A stretch of DNA of 63,323 bases from JACVRW01 sp963764665 (GTDB lineage Bacteria; Actinomycetota; Thermoleophilia; Solirubrobacterales; Thermoleophilaceae). Below, in pieces: positions 1-8,882 of this stretch (within the stretch, counting starts at the first letter, position 1; every line of letters starts with the position of its first letter). The DNA lies in the NCBI GenBank assembly GCA_963764665.1, contig CAVXTL010000018.1:1-63323 (forward strand), in the 5' to 3' direction. The notes beneath the pieces were generated by a model. That model saw only the letters and a list, made by a program, of their open reading frames with translations, did no database searches and was not told the origin of the DNA. The position numbers were made by a program, and so were the translations under genes.

Positions 1-2
1 GG

Positions 3-323
3 CTCTGCATCGCGCGCTGCCTGGCGGTGAACCCGGACGTGATCCTGATGGACGAACCCTGCTCCGCCCTCGACCCGATCTCGACGGGCAAGATCGAGGA
101 CCTGATGATGGAGCTGAAGAAGGACTACTCGATCGTGATCGTCACCCACAACATGCAGCAGGCCGCGCGCGTGTCCGACAAGACCGCCTTCTTCACGGTG
201 GAGCTGAATGAGGACGAGGACCACCGCACCGGGCGCGTGGTCGAGTTCGACGACACGGAGAAGATCTTCACCAACCCATCCGACTCGCGAACCGAGGCGT
301 ATGTGACCGGGAAGGTGGGTTAG
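3..323 (+). CDS. pstB: Phosphate ABC transporter ATP-binding protein PstB (3' part only)
   Basis: The gene enters from the left edge, so only the last ~106 residues are seen. The open frame runs from base 3 and reads LCIARCLAVNPDVILMDEP, i.e. the region just after the ABC signature, Walker B (ILMDEP), D-loop (SALDP) and the H-loop (VTHNM). The order and the QQAARVSDKTAFF stretch are typical of PstB, the ATPase of the high-affinity phosphate importer PstSCAB at the inner face of the membrane. It is followed 8 nt later by phoU, the usual partner that couples Pst activity to phosphate signalling. Walker A and the Q-loop lie outside the window. Confidence 0.95.
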   Translation, partial: LCIARCLAVNPDVILMDEPCSALDPISTGKIEDLMMELKKDYSIVIVTHNMQQAARVSDKTAFFTVELNEDEDHRTGRVVEFDDTEKIFTNPSDSRTEAYVTGKVG

Positions 324-331
324 CGGTCATC

Positions 332-1036
332 ATGGGAGATACCACGCGCTCTCACTTCCAAGAAGAACTGGCCGAGCTCGAGCGCCAGGGCCTCGGCGGC
401 CTCGACATGGTGACCGTGGCGCTCGACCGCGCGCTCGAGACCGTCCAGCACCAGGACGTCGAGCTGGCGAGCATGGTGATCGCCGACGACGACCGCATCG
501 ACGGGCGCTACCTCGAGGTGCATCAGGGCATCCTCTCGCTGCTGGCACTCCAGGCTCCCGTTGCGGGCGACCTGCGCCTGGTGGCCGCTCTCCTCCACGT
601 GATCAAGCACGTGGAGCGAATGGGCGACCAGTGCGTGAACATCGCGAAGCTCGTGCCGCTGGCCGGCCATCAGCCGCCGGCGGACGAGGAGATGCTCGCC
701 ATCATCAAGCGGATGGGCACACAGGCGCGCCAGCTGGTGGTGCAGTGCGGACAGGCGTTCGCCGGTCGCGATGTGGGCCTGGCCCAGGACCTGGTGCGCC
801 AGGACGACGTGATCGATGCGCTGAACCGCCAGGTGTTCACACTGGCCCTGGAGCTCGGCGACGACGCCGATAGGCGAGAATGGGCGATGCACATGATGCT
901 CGTGGCCCGCTGCATCGAACGCATCGGCGACAACGCCGTGGACATCGGCGAGCAGACGGCCTTCGTGGTCACGGGCCTTTTCCGCGAGTTCGAGGATGCG
1001 TCGCATCCCGAGCTCGCACCCCACCAGCCCGCTTGA
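332..1036 (+). CDS. phoU: Phosphate transport system regulatory protein PhoU
   Basis: 234 residues, the normal length for PhoU, built of two similar three-helix PhoU domains. Acidic metal-binding signatures are visible in each half (about residues 95-110, HVERMGDQCVNIAK, and about 195-205, RCIERIGDNAVDIGE), the E/D..R..D pattern that coordinates the multinuclear metal cluster in this family. PhoU is a cytoplasmic peripheral protein that restrains PstSCAB uptake and signals phosphate sufficiency to the PhoR-type kinase. It lies directly downstream of pstB, and its TGA stop overlaps the TTG start of the ppx-like gene, so the three are probably one phosphate-responsive operon. Confidence 0.95.
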   Translation: MGDTTRSHFQEELAELERQGLGGLDMVTVALDRALETVQHQDVELASMVIADDDRIDGRYLEVHQGILSLLALQAPVAGDLRLVAALLHVIKHVERMGDQCVNIAKLVPLAGHQPPADEEMLAIIKRMGTQARQLVVQCGQAFAGRDVGLAQDLVRQDDVIDALNRQVFTLALELGDDADRREWAMHMMLVARCIERIGDNAVDIGEQTAFVVTGLFREFEDASHPELAPHQPA

Positions 1037-1920
1037 TCTGCGCCTGCATCGACATCGGCAGCAACACCACGAGGCTGCTGGTGGCGGATGCGGGGAGCGG
1101 ACAGCTGCGCGAGCTGGTCAACCAGCGGGCGTTCACGCGCATCGGCAAGAGCCTGAGGGGGGCCGACGGCGCCATCCCCGCGGAAAAGATCGAGGAAACC
1201 GCCGACGTGGTGCGCACACAGGCGAACGTGGCGCGCGAGGTCGGCGCCGAGCAGGTGGTGGCGGTGGCCACGGCGGCCATCCGCCTGGCCGCCAACCGCG
1301 AGGAGCTGTGCGACGCCGTGAGCGAGGCGGGCGGCATGGAGCTGAGCGTGCTGTCGGGCGAGGAGGAGGCGCGGCTGGCCTTCGTGGGCGCCACGCGCAC
1401 CCTGCTCCAGCGCCCCGAGGGCACGATCGCCGTGCTGGACGTGGGTGGCGGATCGAGCGAGATCGCGGTCGGGGAGCCCGACGGGAAAATGGCATGGTCG
1501 GCCTCCTTTCGTATCGGCTCGGGGTTCCTGGCCGACTCGTATCTGCGCTCCGACCCGCCGTCCGTGGACGAGCTGGAGAAGGTCCGCCGGCACGTGGCCG
1601 GGGCCTTCGAGGGGCTTGAGCCGCCGCCGGCCGACAGCGCCGTGGCGGTGGGCGGCACCGCCACCTCCCTGCGCCGGCTGGTCGGTGCGGAGCTGTCTCA
1701 CGAGACCCTGGAGCGCGGCATCCGCGTGCTCTCCACCACTCCCATCGACGAGGTGGCGGCGCGGTTCGAGCTCGACGCCGAGCGCGTGCGCCTGCTGCCG
1801 GCCGGCATCCTCGTGCTCGAGGCGATGTCCGACCTGCTCGAGCTGCCGCTGCGCATCGCGCGCGGGGGCCTGCGCGAGGGCGTGCTGCTCGAGCTGGTGG
1901 AGGGCAGGAAGCTTGCCTAG
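1033..1920 (+). CDS. ppx: Exopolyphosphatase / ppGpp phosphohydrolase family protein (Ppx/GppA)
   Basis: 295 residues from a TTG start that overlaps the phoU stop (TTGA), indicating translational coupling. The frame is open further upstream, but homology begins exactly here. It has the ASKHA ATPase fold signatures: phosphate-1 loop CIDIGSNTTRLLVAD (residues 4-18), the conserved AVATAAIRLAANRE segment, a catalytic Glu in LSGEEEARLAF, and phosphate-2 loop LDVGGGSSEI. It hydrolyses terminal phosphates of polyphosphate and/or pppGpp. The short single-module form (~300 aa) matches actinobacterial Ppx1/Ppx2-type enzymes. With ppk1 and sixA next door, it likely sets polyphosphate turnover in response to phosphate status. 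Confidence 0.92.
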   Translation: MICACIDIGSNTTRLLVADAGSGQLRELVNQRAFTRIGKSLRGADGAIPAEKIEETADVVRTQANVAREVGAEQVVAVATAAIRLAANREELCDAVSEAGGMELSVLSGEEEARLAFVGATRTLLQRPEGTIAVLDVGGGSSEIAVGEPDGKMAWSASFRIGSGFLADSYLRSDPPSVDELEKVRRHVAGAFEGLEPPPADSAVAVGGTATSLRRLVGAELSHETLERGIRVLSTTPIDEVAARFELDAERVRLLPAGILVLEAMSDLLELPLRIARGGLREGVLLELVEGRKLA

Positions 1921-2366
1921 GACACCGGCGAGCGCGCGGCTATCGCCGCCAGCTCCTGCGGGCGGAGGAGCACCTTGAGCTCGCCCCGGTCCACACCTGC
2001 CAGGCCGCCCTTCTTGAGCCGCACCTGCGCTCCGGTGAGTGCGTGCACGGCCGACGAGAAGTCGGGATCGTGGCCCACCAGGATCACGTCGTCGCCCAGC
2101 CCCGCCACCAGCTCGTCGGCGTGGATCGGGCCGCCCGAGAGCTTCGGCTCATGCTGCGGCACCACCGTCCCGATCTCCTCGCACGCGAGCCGCGCCGTAT
2201 CGGCCGCGCGCACCTTCGGGCTGGTCAGGCAGGCGTCGGGCTTGACCCCCAGCGCCTTGAGCGCGGCGCCCGCTGCGCGCGACTGCTCGCGGCCCTTCTC
2301 GGTCAGCGGCCGCTCAGCGTCCGGCGACCCGTCCGCGGCCTCGCCGTGCCTCAGTAACCAAATCAT
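1917..2366 (-). CDS. sixA: Phosphohistidine phosphatase SixA-like (histidine phosphatase superfamily)
   Basis: 149 residues, a compact histidine-phosphatase domain without the longer insertions of phosphoglycerate mutases. The catalytic RHG is at residues 6-8 (WLLRHGEA), the second conserved Arg is in TSPKVRAADTA, and the second His is in ILVGHDPDFSS. This is the SixA arrangement. SixA removes phosphate from phosphohistidine, e.g. on HPt domains or PTS NPr. The gene converges on ppx with a 4-nt overlap and diverges from ppk1 across a gap of only 23 nt. PPK1 works through a phosphohistidine intermediate, so its placement beside ppk1 is suggestive but not proof of a functional link. Confidence 0.9.
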   Translation of the reverse strand: MIWLLRHGEAADGSPDAERPLTEKGREQSRAAGAALKALGVKPDACLTSPKVRAADTARLACEEIGTVVPQHEPKLSGGPIHADELVAGLGDDVILVGHDPDFSSAVHALTGAQVRLKKGGLAGVDRGELKVLLRPQELAAIAARSPVS

Positions 2367-2389
2367 CGATCTGGACGATAATCACTGAG

Positions 2390-4492
2390 ATGGAACTTGG
2401 CGTAGAGACCGTAGACGCACGGACCGAGACGCCGGACCTGGGGTCCCGGGAGCTCTACTTCAACCGCGAGCTGTCCTGGCTCCAGTTCAACGAGCGGGTG
2501 CTCGAGCTGGCCGAGGACGAGAGCACACCGTTGCTCGAGCGCGTGAAGTTCCTGGCGATCTACGCCTCCAACCTCGACGAGTTCTACATGGTGCGCGTGG
2601 CGGGGCTGCACGACCAGGTGGACGCCGGGATCGACGACCGCAAGGCGGACGGGCTCTCACCGTCGGAGACCATCGAGCTGGTGGCCGAGCGCGGCCAAGA
2701 GCTGGGCCGACGCCACTCGCGCCAGTGGGAGGCGCAGATCCGGCCCGCGCTGGCCGAGCACGGGATCCGGGTCATGGACCTGGACGACTGCGACGAGCGT
2801 GAGCTCGAGGTCGTGGACCGCCTCTTCGACGAGCAGATCTTCCCCGTGCTCACTCCACTCGCCGTGGGCCCCGGGCGGCCGTTCCCGTACATCTCGAACC
2901 TGTCGCTGTCGATCGCCGTCTGGCTGCGCGACCCGGTGGGCGGCGAGGAGCTCTTCGCGCGCGTGAAGGTTCCGAAGGAGGTCCTCCCGCGGCTCCTGTC
3001 GATCGGCGAATCCACGTTCGTTCCGCTCGAGTCCGTGATCGCACGTCACCTGGACGAGCTGTTCCCGGGCATGGAGGTCGTGCGCCACGCGTTCTTCCGG
3101 GTCACGCGCGACGCCGACTTCACGGTGTCCGACGAGGCCGACGACCTGCTGAGGGCGGTCGAGGACGAGCTGCGTCGCCGGCGCTTCGGCGAGGCGGTGC
3201 GCCTGGAGGTCTCGAGCGACATGGATCCGGGCATGCGCGCCTACCTGATCGAGCAGCTGGCCATCGAAGAGGGCCAGGTGGCGGACGTGGAGGGGCTGCT
3301 CGACCTGGAGGACCTCTGGTCGCTGTACGACCTCGACGGCTACCGCGAGCTGCGCGACCCGCCCTGGCAGCCGGTGCCCAAGCCGGAGCCCGGCGAGGAC
3401 GGCAAGGCCGACATGTTCGCCGCCATGCGGGCGGGCGACGTGCTCGTACATCACCCCTATCACTCGTTCGCGGGGAGCGTGGAGCGCTTCGTGCAGCAGG
3501 CGGTGGCGGACCCCGATGTGCTTGCGGTGAAGATGACCGTGTACCGGACCTCGGACGACTCGGGGCTCGTGCCGTCGCTGATCGAGGCGGCCGAGCGCGG
3601 CAAGCAGACCGTGTGCCTGGTGGAGCTGAAGGCGCGCTTCGACGAGCGGCGCAATATCGGCTGGGCGCGCGCACTGGAAGAGGCGGGCGCGCACGTGGTG
3701 CACGGCCTGCCCGGCCTGAAGACGCACGCCAAGTCGCTGTTGGTGGTCCGGCGCGAGGGCGGCGGCCTGCGCCACTACGTGCACATCGGCACCGGCAACT
3801 ACCACTCCAAGACGGCCCGGCTCTACGAGGACTTCGGGCTCTTCACCTGCGACCCGGAGCTCACCGCCGACGTGGCCGAGCTCTTCAACGCCCTCACCGG
3901 CGCAGCGCGTGCCCCCGGGTACCGCAAGGCGGTCGTGGCGCCGGACCACATGAGGGACTGGTTCCTGGAAGAGGTCGGCAAGACGATCGAGGCGCGCCTC
4001 GCCGGGCAGGAGGCGCGGATCGTGCTGAAGATGAACTCGCTCGTGGACGCCCGCTGCATACGCGCGCTCTACGCGGCATCGCAGGCCGGTGTCCACGTGG
4101 ACCTGAACACGCGCGGCATCTGCTGCCTGCGACCGGGCGTGCCGGGCGTGTCCGACAACATCCGCGTGGTGTCCGTCGTGGGCCGCTTCCTCGAGCACTC
4201 GCGCGTCTACGGCTTCGTGCGTGGCGACGAGCGGCGCTACTGGATGGGCTCCGGCGACATCATGCCGCGCAACCTCGACACCCGGGTCGAGCTGCTCGCG
4301 CCCGTGGAGGACGAGGGGCTTCGGGCCGAGATCGAGGACACGCTGGAGCGTTGCCTCGCCGACGACACGTTCGCATGGAAGCTCGACTCCGACGGCTCCT
4401 GGACGCGCCGCAGCGGGCGCACGCGCTCAGTGCACCGCGAGCTGATGGAGCGCGCGGCGCCGGCCGTGACCTCGGACCCGCCGAGCGACTAG
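2390..4492 (+). CDS. ppk1: Polyphosphate kinase 1
   Basis: 700 residues with the full PPK1 architecture: N-terminal helical domain beginning YFNRELSWLQFNERVLELA, head domain, then two phospholipase-D-like C-terminal domains. The autophosphorylated His is in the motif KTHAK (about H446), followed by HIGTGNYHSKTARLYEDF, and the second catalytic His is in FLEHSRVYGF (about H603). It reversibly transfers the gamma-phosphate of ATP onto inorganic polyphosphate. The gene stands divergent to sixA and next to ppx/phoU, forming a phosphate-storage block. Its stop overlaps by 4 nt the convergent GH3 gene. Confidence 0.97.
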   Translation: MELGVETVDARTETPDLGSRELYFNRELSWLQFNERVLELAEDESTPLLERVKFLAIYASNLDEFYMVRVAGLHDQVDAGIDDRKADGLSPSETIELVAERGQELGRRHSRQWEAQIRPALAEHGIRVMDLDDCDERELEVVDRLFDEQIFPVLTPLAVGPGRPFPYISNLSLSIAVWLRDPVGGEELFARVKVPKEVLPRLLSIGESTFVPLESVIARHLDELFPGMEVVRHAFFRVTRDADFTVSDEADDLLRAVEDELRRRRFGEAVRLEVSSDMDPGMRAYLIEQLAIEEGQVADVEGLLDLEDLWSLYDLDGYRELRDPPWQPVPKPEPGEDGKADMFAAMRAGDVLVHHPYHSFAGSVERFVQQAVADPDVLAVKMTVYRTSDDSGLVPSLIEAAERGKQTVCLVELKARFDERRNIGWARALEEAGAHVVHGLPGLKTHAKSLLVVRREGGGLRHYVHIGTGNYHSKTARLYEDFGLFTCDPELTADVAELFNALTGAARAPGYRKAVVAPDHMRDWFLEEVGKTIEARLAGQEARIVLKMNSLVDARCIRALYAASQAGVHVDLNTRGICCLRPGVPGVSDNIRVVSVVGRFLEHSRVYGFVRGDERRYWMGSGDIMPRNLDTRVELLAPVEDEGLRAEIEDTLERCLADDTFAWKLDSDGSWTRRSGRTRSVHRELMERAAPAVTSDPPSD

Positions 4493-5637
4493 GGACCGGC
4501 CGCGGGCGACCGCAGGCCGATGAGCCGCTTCAGCGCAAGCACGCGCGCGGCCGAGTCGCGCACGCGGCGCCGGAGCTCGGGCGAGCGTCGCGCACGCGCG
4601 AGCAGGCGCGGGAACACCTCGTTCCAGCTCGCCGAGCCGGTCATCAGGATCAGGTCGGCCCCGGCTCGCACGGAGCGCTCGGCGGCCACGGCCACTCCGG
4701 AGCGCGCCAGCACTGCCGCGGCCTCGAGGCTGTCCGTGACCACCACACCGCGGTAGCCCAGGCGCTCGCGGAGCAGCCCGGCGATCACCGCGGGCGACTG
4801 CGATGCGATCCGCCGGCCGTCCAGGGCCGGGTAGAGCGCGTGCGAGAGCATCACGAGCGGCACCCTGGCGCGGACCGCCGCGCGGAACGGCACCAGCTCC
4901 CGGACCTCGAGCACGGCCCGCGGCGCGGCGATCGTGACCGTGCCGTCGTCGGTGTTCACCGCGGCGGCCCCGAGGCCGGGGAAGTGCTTGGCCGTTGCGG
5001 CCACGCCCCCTGCCCTGAGGCCCGCCGTGGCCGCGACCGTGCTGGCCGCCACCTCCGCCGGCCCGCCCGCGAAGGTCCGGCCGCCGAGCGCCGCCCCGGC
5101 CGTGGCCACGTCCGCCACCGGGGCCAGGTTCACGTTGACTCCGAGCGTCTTCAGCCGGCTGCCCGCATCGCGGGCCAGCGCACGCACGTCGGCGGGACTC
5201 CCCTGCGCCGGCTGTCCCGGCTCCGGTCCGGCGAACGGCACGGTGCGGATCTCCCCGCCCTCCTGGTCCACCGCCACGAGGGCGCTCCCCCGTGCCGCCC
5301 TCTGCACGCCCCGGGTGAGCGAGCGCCACCCGGACGCGGTGGCCGCGTTGCCGCCGAACAGGATCACGCCCGCCGTCTCGCCCGCGCGCAGGCGGCGCCG
5401 CATGTAGGGCGGGACGGTCGTGCCGTCGAAGCTCGACACGAGCAGCTGACCGATCTGCCGGCGCAGGGTGAGGGCGTCCACGGGCTGCTTCGCGGCGGGG
5501 GCCTGCACCGACCGTTCCTCCGATGGGGCCGGGTCCGAATCGGAGCCCACGGCGATCCCAACCGCCAGGGCGAGCGCTCCGGCGCCCGCGAGCGCGAGCA
5601 GCCGGCGCCGCGCGGCGGGGTCGGCGGACAGGTGCAC
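4489..5637 (-). CDS. Glycoside hydrolase family 3 protein, NagZ-like, membrane-anchored or secreted
   Basis: 382 residues from a GTG at 5637, 7 nt after the stop of the upstream reductase. The longer open frame upstream lies inside that neighbour and is not used. The N-terminus has arginines followed by a hydrophobic stretch (RRRLLALAGAGALALAVGIA), a signal or anchor that could use Tat. GH3 hallmarks are AVDQEGGEI, KHFPGLG (about 217-223) and the nucleophile Asp in VVVTDSLEA (about D302). NagZ enzymes normally carry a His in the loop after KHFPGHG that serves as acid/base. Here that stretch reads AAAVNTDDGTV without a His, so true beta-N-acetylglucosaminidase activity is uncertain. Confidence 0.85.
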   Translation of the reverse strand: MHLSADPAARRRLLALAGAGALALAVGIAVGSDSDPAPSEERSVQAPAAKQPVDALTLRRQIGQLLVSSFDGTTVPPYMRRRLRAGETAGVILFGGNAATASGWRSLTRGVQRAARGSALVAVDQEGGEIRTVPFAGPEPGQPAQGSPADVRALARDAGSRLKTLGVNVNLAPVADVATAGAALGGRTFAGGPAEVAASTVAATAGLRAGGVAATAKHFPGLGAAAVNTDDGTVTIAAPRAVLEVRELVPFRAAVRARVPLVMLSHALYPALDGRRIASQSPAVIAGLLRERLGYRGVVVTDSLEAAAVLARSGVAVAAERSVRAGADLILMTGSASWNEVFPRLLARARRSPELRRRVRDSAARVLALKRLIGLRSPAAGP

Positions 5638-5644
5638 CGGTCGC

Positions 5645-6793
5645 TCAGCCGGCGGGGGCCTGCGCCGCGGCCGGCCTGTCCGGCGATCCGGCGACGTCCT
5701 CGGAGATGCCGGCCTGGCGACAGCCCTCCACGAGCGCCTCGAGGCCGAAGCCGTCCGCCGGGCCGAGCGCTCCCGTGCCGTGGAGCTCGCCGGCCGCCGC
5801 GCGCTCGGCGCCCCAGGCCAGGATCTTCCCCGTGAACGTGTACCCGTCCACTCCGGACACGTGCACCTGCGCGAGCTCGCGGCCCGACGCGTCGTAGGCG
5901 ATCCCCACCACGTGCGAGCCGGACTTGGCCCTGGCGGCCGCGTCCGGCCCACCGGTGGAGCCCTTCACGAACCGAGCGGCGGCAGCGTCCCAGAGCCGGG
6001 CGGCGCCGGGCAGCTTCATCCCCGCGGCGGTGCCGGCCGAGAGCACCTGCATCGCGCGCGTGGCGGGGCCGAACCAGCCCAGGTAGGAGTTCACCTCGCG
6101 CAGCCCCGGGGCCAGTCGCGGGAGCGCGAAGTGCTCCGAGGTGCCGACGGAGACGCCGCTCAGCTCCTTCGGGCCGACGCGGAAGGAGCGCACGCGGCGG
6201 GCGCCGCGCTCGCTCTGCACGCGGCCGTCCCGGAACGCGAACGCGGGCGCCGACATGACTCCCGCCAGCGAGGCGCGCGTGCCGCCGCTCATCGAGCCGC
6301 TGTCGCCGGTGATGAAGTAGCCGGTGTCCACGCGCGTGGCCGCCTCGCCCGCGCGGCTGAGGGCGAGCGCCCCGGCGAGGTTGCCCGGCACCCAGTCGTA
6401 ACCGAACGCGGTGACCATGGCCGACTCCTTCTGCTCGGCAGCGGCGCCGTAGCGCTCGAACACCTCGCGGATGAAGGGCGGCTCGCCGGTCGAGTCCAGG
6501 TAGTGCGCGCCCGCGGTGGACGCCGCGGCCGCCGCGGGGCCGCCCCAGCGCACGAACGGGCCGACCGTGGTCACCAGCACGTCGCCGGCCCCGACCAGCG
6601 CCGTCACGCTCGCCGGATCCGAGACGTCGGCGGCCGCCGTGTCGAGCTCTCCTCCGAGGTCGCGGGCCAGCTCCCGAAGCCGCTCCGCGCTGCGAGCCGC
6701 GAGCACGGGCCTCAGCCCACGCTCGACCATCGCCTCCGCCACCAGCCGCCCGGTGTACCCGGTCGCGCCGAACAGCACGATGCGGCCGGCCAC
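5645..6793 (-). CDS. Saccharopine dehydrogenase-like / trans-acting enoyl reductase family protein
   Basis: 382 residues. An N-terminal Rossmann fold is clear: MAGRIVLFGATGYTGRLVAE with the GATGYTG dinucleotide motif, then LAARSAERLRELARDLGG for the NADP ribose-phosphate pocket. The overall pattern (DVLVTTVGPFVRWGG, then HYLDSTGEPPFIREVFE) matches the family that includes mycobacterial trans-acting enoyl reductase and plant or human saccharopine-dehydrogenase-like oxidoreductases, not lysine-pathway saccharopine dehydrogenase itself. The substrate is probably a lipid or other acyl compound, which I infer only from family resemblance. It sits between the cNMP-binding protein (2 nt gap) and the GH3 gene (7 nt gap) on the same strand, so it is probably co-transcribed with both. 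Confidence 0.82.
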   Translation of the reverse strand: MAGRIVLFGATGYTGRLVAEAMVERGLRPVLAARSAERLRELARDLGGELDTAAADVSDPASVTALVGAGDVLVTTVGPFVRWGGPAAAAASTAGAHYLDSTGEPPFIREVFERYGAAAEQKESAMVTAFGYDWVPGNLAGALALSRAGEAATRVDTGYFITGDSGSMSGGTRASLAGVMSAPAFAFRDGRVQSERGARRVRSFRVGPKELSGVSVGTSEHFALPRLAPGLREVNSYLGWFGPATRAMQVLSAGTAAGMKLPGAARLWDAAAARFVKGSTGGPDAAARAKSGSHVVGIAYDASGRELAQVHVSGVDGYTFTGKILAWGAERAAAGELHGTGALGPADGFGLEALVEGCRQAGISEDVAGSPDRPAAAQAPAG

Positions 6794-6795
6794 GA

Positions 6796-7188
6796 CTACT
6801 CCTCCGGCCGGCGCTCCTCGAGCACCTCGCGCACGCGGGCCACCGCCTCCGGCATGGCGCGCTCCATGCGCTTGAAGTCCCAGCCGGTCAGCGTGATCAG
6901 GCGCATCGGCGTCTTGGCCACCACCGTCGCGTTGCGCTTGTCGCGCTCGAGCAGGCCGTGCTCGCCGAAGAAGTCGCCGGGCCCCAGATCCGCCACGTGC
7001 TCGCCGCCTCGGAGCACCTCTGCCTCGCCCTCCTCGATGGCCAGCAGCTCGTACGAGAAGTCGCCCTCGCGGACAAGATGGCTGCCCTCCTCCACGCTCA
7101 CTTCCTGCGCGAAGGGGGCGATTTCCCGGAGGTCTTCGTCAGGGACTTTCTGGAACAATGAGATCGACTTCAGTCGGCTGGGATCCAC
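6796..7188 (-). CDS. Cyclic nucleotide-binding domain protein
   Basis: 130 residues consisting of a single CNB (cAMP/CRP-type) domain: LFQKVPDEDLREIAPFAQEV, then VREGDFSYELLAIEEGEAEV, and the phosphate-binding-cassette region LGPGDFFGEHGLLERDKRNATVVAK. The cassette keeps G-E..L but lacks the canonical R-A-A of strong cAMP binders (RNATV instead), so ligand binding is uncertain. There is no helix-turn-helix, hence it is not a CRP-type DNA-binding regulator on its own. It starts at GTG 7188 with an AGGAGA ribosome-binding site and is probably first gene of the run with the reductase and GH3 gene downstream. Confidence 0.85.
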   Translation of the reverse strand: MDPSRLKSISLFQKVPDEDLREIAPFAQEVSVEEGSHLVREGDFSYELLAIEEGEAEVLRGGEHVADLGPGDFFGEHGLLERDKRNATVVAKTPMRLITLTGWDFKRMERAMPEAVARVREVLEERRPEE

Positions 7189-7266
7189 CGTTTCTCCTGG
7201 CTTCGCGAACGCCCGGCGACTCTATCCGACTGATCGCCGGCGGCGCGTGCTGCGTAAAGCTCCTCG

Positions 7267-7638
7267 ATGACCTCTGCGCGCAAGCTCACCGTGGCCTTCG
7301 CCGCCGCACGCGGCGTCTACGCATTGGCGCTGCTCGCTGCGCCAGGGCGGATCGGCACGAGCTGGCTGGGCCCCGGCGCCGGAGCGCCGGCGGTGCACGT
7401 GGCGATCCGCGGGCTCGCCGCGCGCGACGCCGCGCTGGTGGCGGGCACGATCGACGCGGCCGTTCGCGGGCGCCCGCTGCTCCCGTGGCTGCTCGGAACC
7501 GTGGGCGGCGACCTCACCGATCTGACGGCCACGCTGGTGGCAGGGGATGCGGTGCCCCGGCGCTCGCGCCGCGGGACCGTCGCGCTGGCGGGCGGATCGG
7601 CGCTGGCCGCGGCCGCGCTGGCGATCGGAGACGCATGA
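7267..7638 (+). CDS. Small hypothetical membrane protein
   Basis: 123 residues, rich in Ala, Leu and Gly, with about three or four hydrophobic segments (around residues 12-28, 45-65, 72-90 and 102-120). I do not recognise a named family with certainty. Its pattern resembles small DUF4267-type membrane proteins. Its ATGA stop/start overlap with the following amine-oxidase gene shows it heads the lipid-modification operon, suggesting a membrane-associated accessory role (inference). The start ATG at 7267 is the only good candidate downstream of the divergent cNMP-binding gene. Confidence 0.65.
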   Translation: MTSARKLTVAFAAARGVYALALLAAPGRIGTSWLGPGAGAPAVHVAIRGLAARDAALVAGTIDAAVRGRPLLPWLLGTVGGDLTDLTATLVAGDAVPRRSRRGTVALAGGSALAAAALAIGDA

Positions 7639-8882
7639 GGATCGCGATCGTGGGAGCCGGGATATCCGGGCTCGTGTGTGCGCACCTCCTGCACGAGCAG
7701 CACGAGCTGACCGTGTTCGAGGCGAACGACTACGCGGGCGGCCACACGCACACGGTGCGAGTGGACACAGCCGACGAGACCCATCACGTGGACACCGGGT
7801 TCATCGTCCACAACGACCGCAACTACCCGCGCTTCGAGCGGCTGCTCGAGAGCGTCGGGGTGGCCACGCAGTCTGCGCCCATGAGCTTCTCGGTGAGCGA
7901 CGCCCGCGGCGACCTCGAGTACAACGGTTCCTCCGCGAACGGCCTGTTCGCGAACCGCGCGAACCTCGTCAGCCCCTCCTTCCACCGGATGGTGCGCGAC
8001 CTCCTGCGCTTCAACCGCGAGGCGCCCGCGCTGGTGGGCCTGAACGGAGCGGGTCCGAGCCTCGGCGAGTTCCTCGACGAGGGGGGCTACTCGCAGGTGT
8101 TCGTGGACCGTCTGCTGGTTCCGCAGGCGTCGGCCGTGTGGTCGGCGGACCCGGCCTCGATGTGGGAGTTCCCGGCCAGCCTGCTCGCGGAGTTCTTCGC
8201 CAACCACGGGATGTTCGGCTTCACCGGCCGCCCGGCCTGGCGGGCGGTCACCGGCGGCTCGGCGCGCTACGTGGAGCGCCTGACGCGGGACTTCGCCCAC
8301 AGCCTCCGCCTCAGCACGCCCGTGACCCGCATCGAGCGGCTCGACGACCGCGTGGAGGTGACCCCCTCCGGGGGCGAGCCGATGAGCTTCGACGAGGTGA
8401 TCCTCGCCACCCACTCGGACCAGGCGCTGGGCATGCTGGCCGACGCCAGCGGCGCCGAGCGGCAGGTGCTCGAGGCGATCCGCTACCAACCCAACGACGT
8501 GGTGTTGCACACCGACCGCTCGCTGCTCCCGCGCCGGCGGCGCGCATGGGCGAGCTGGAACTACCACCTCCAGGACGAGCCGGTGGGCCGGACGACCGTG
8601 ACGTACCACATGAACCGCCTCCAGACGATCGATGCGGACCGCGAGTTCTGCGTGACGCTCAACCGCTCCGGCGACGTGGACCCTGCCACGGTGATCCGCG
8701 AGCTGCGCTACCACCACCCCGTGTACACGGCCGCGGCGCTGGGCGCCCAGGGCCGCTGGCACGAGGTCAGCGGGCAGCGGCGCACCCACTACTGCGGCGC
8801 CTACTGGGGCTACGGCTTCCACGAGGACGGCGTGGTGTCGGCACTGCGCGTGTGCGAGCGCTTCGGCAGGATGCTCGTATGA
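7635..8882 (+). CDS. FAD-dependent amine-oxidase-type oxidoreductase of a lipid-modification operon
   Basis: 415 residues from the ATG at 7635 that overlaps the preceding stop (ATGA). The frame extends further upstream only as noise. The N-terminal FAD motif is MRIAIVGAGISGLVCAHLL with VFEANDYAGGHTHTV, followed by HHVDTGFIVHNDRNYPRF, a signature of the NAD/FAD-binding proteins found beside DUF1365 and Cfa-type genes. In alpha-proteobacteria a relative in the ChrR/RpoE operon affects modified (furan/cyclopropane) fatty acids. By analogy this enzyme probably oxidises or desaturates membrane acyl chains, but the exact reaction cannot be read from sequence. It is coupled by 4-nt overlap to DUF1365. 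Confidence 0.88.
   Translation: MRIAIVGAGISGLVCAHLLHEQHELTVFEANDYAGGHTHTVRVDTADETHHVDTGFIVHNDRNYPRFERLLESVGVATQSAPMSFSVSDARGDLEYNGSSANGLFANRANLVSPSFHRMVRDLLRFNREAPALVGLNGAGPSLGEFLDEGGYSQVFVDRLLVPQASAVWSADPASMWEFPASLLAEFFANHGMFGFTGRPAWRAVTGGSARYVERLTRDFAHSLRLSTPVTRIERLDDRVEVTPSGGEPMSFDEVILATHSDQALGMLADASGAERQVLEAIRYQPNDVVLHTDRSLLPRRRRAWASWNYHLQDEPVGRTTVTYHMNRLQTIDADREFCVTLNRSGDVDPATVIRELRYHHPVYTAAALGAQGRWHEVSGQRRTHYCGAYWGYGFHEDGVVSALRVCERFGRMLV

Noticed and set aside
320..1024. Long open frames on the strand opposite real genes (e.g. antisense to phoU, ppk1, purL, clpB)
   Set aside because: In ~70% GC DNA with strong third-position bias antisense frames stay open by chance. Their translations are His/Arg/Ala-rich and lack any motif, and each lies over a gene with clear catalytic residues.
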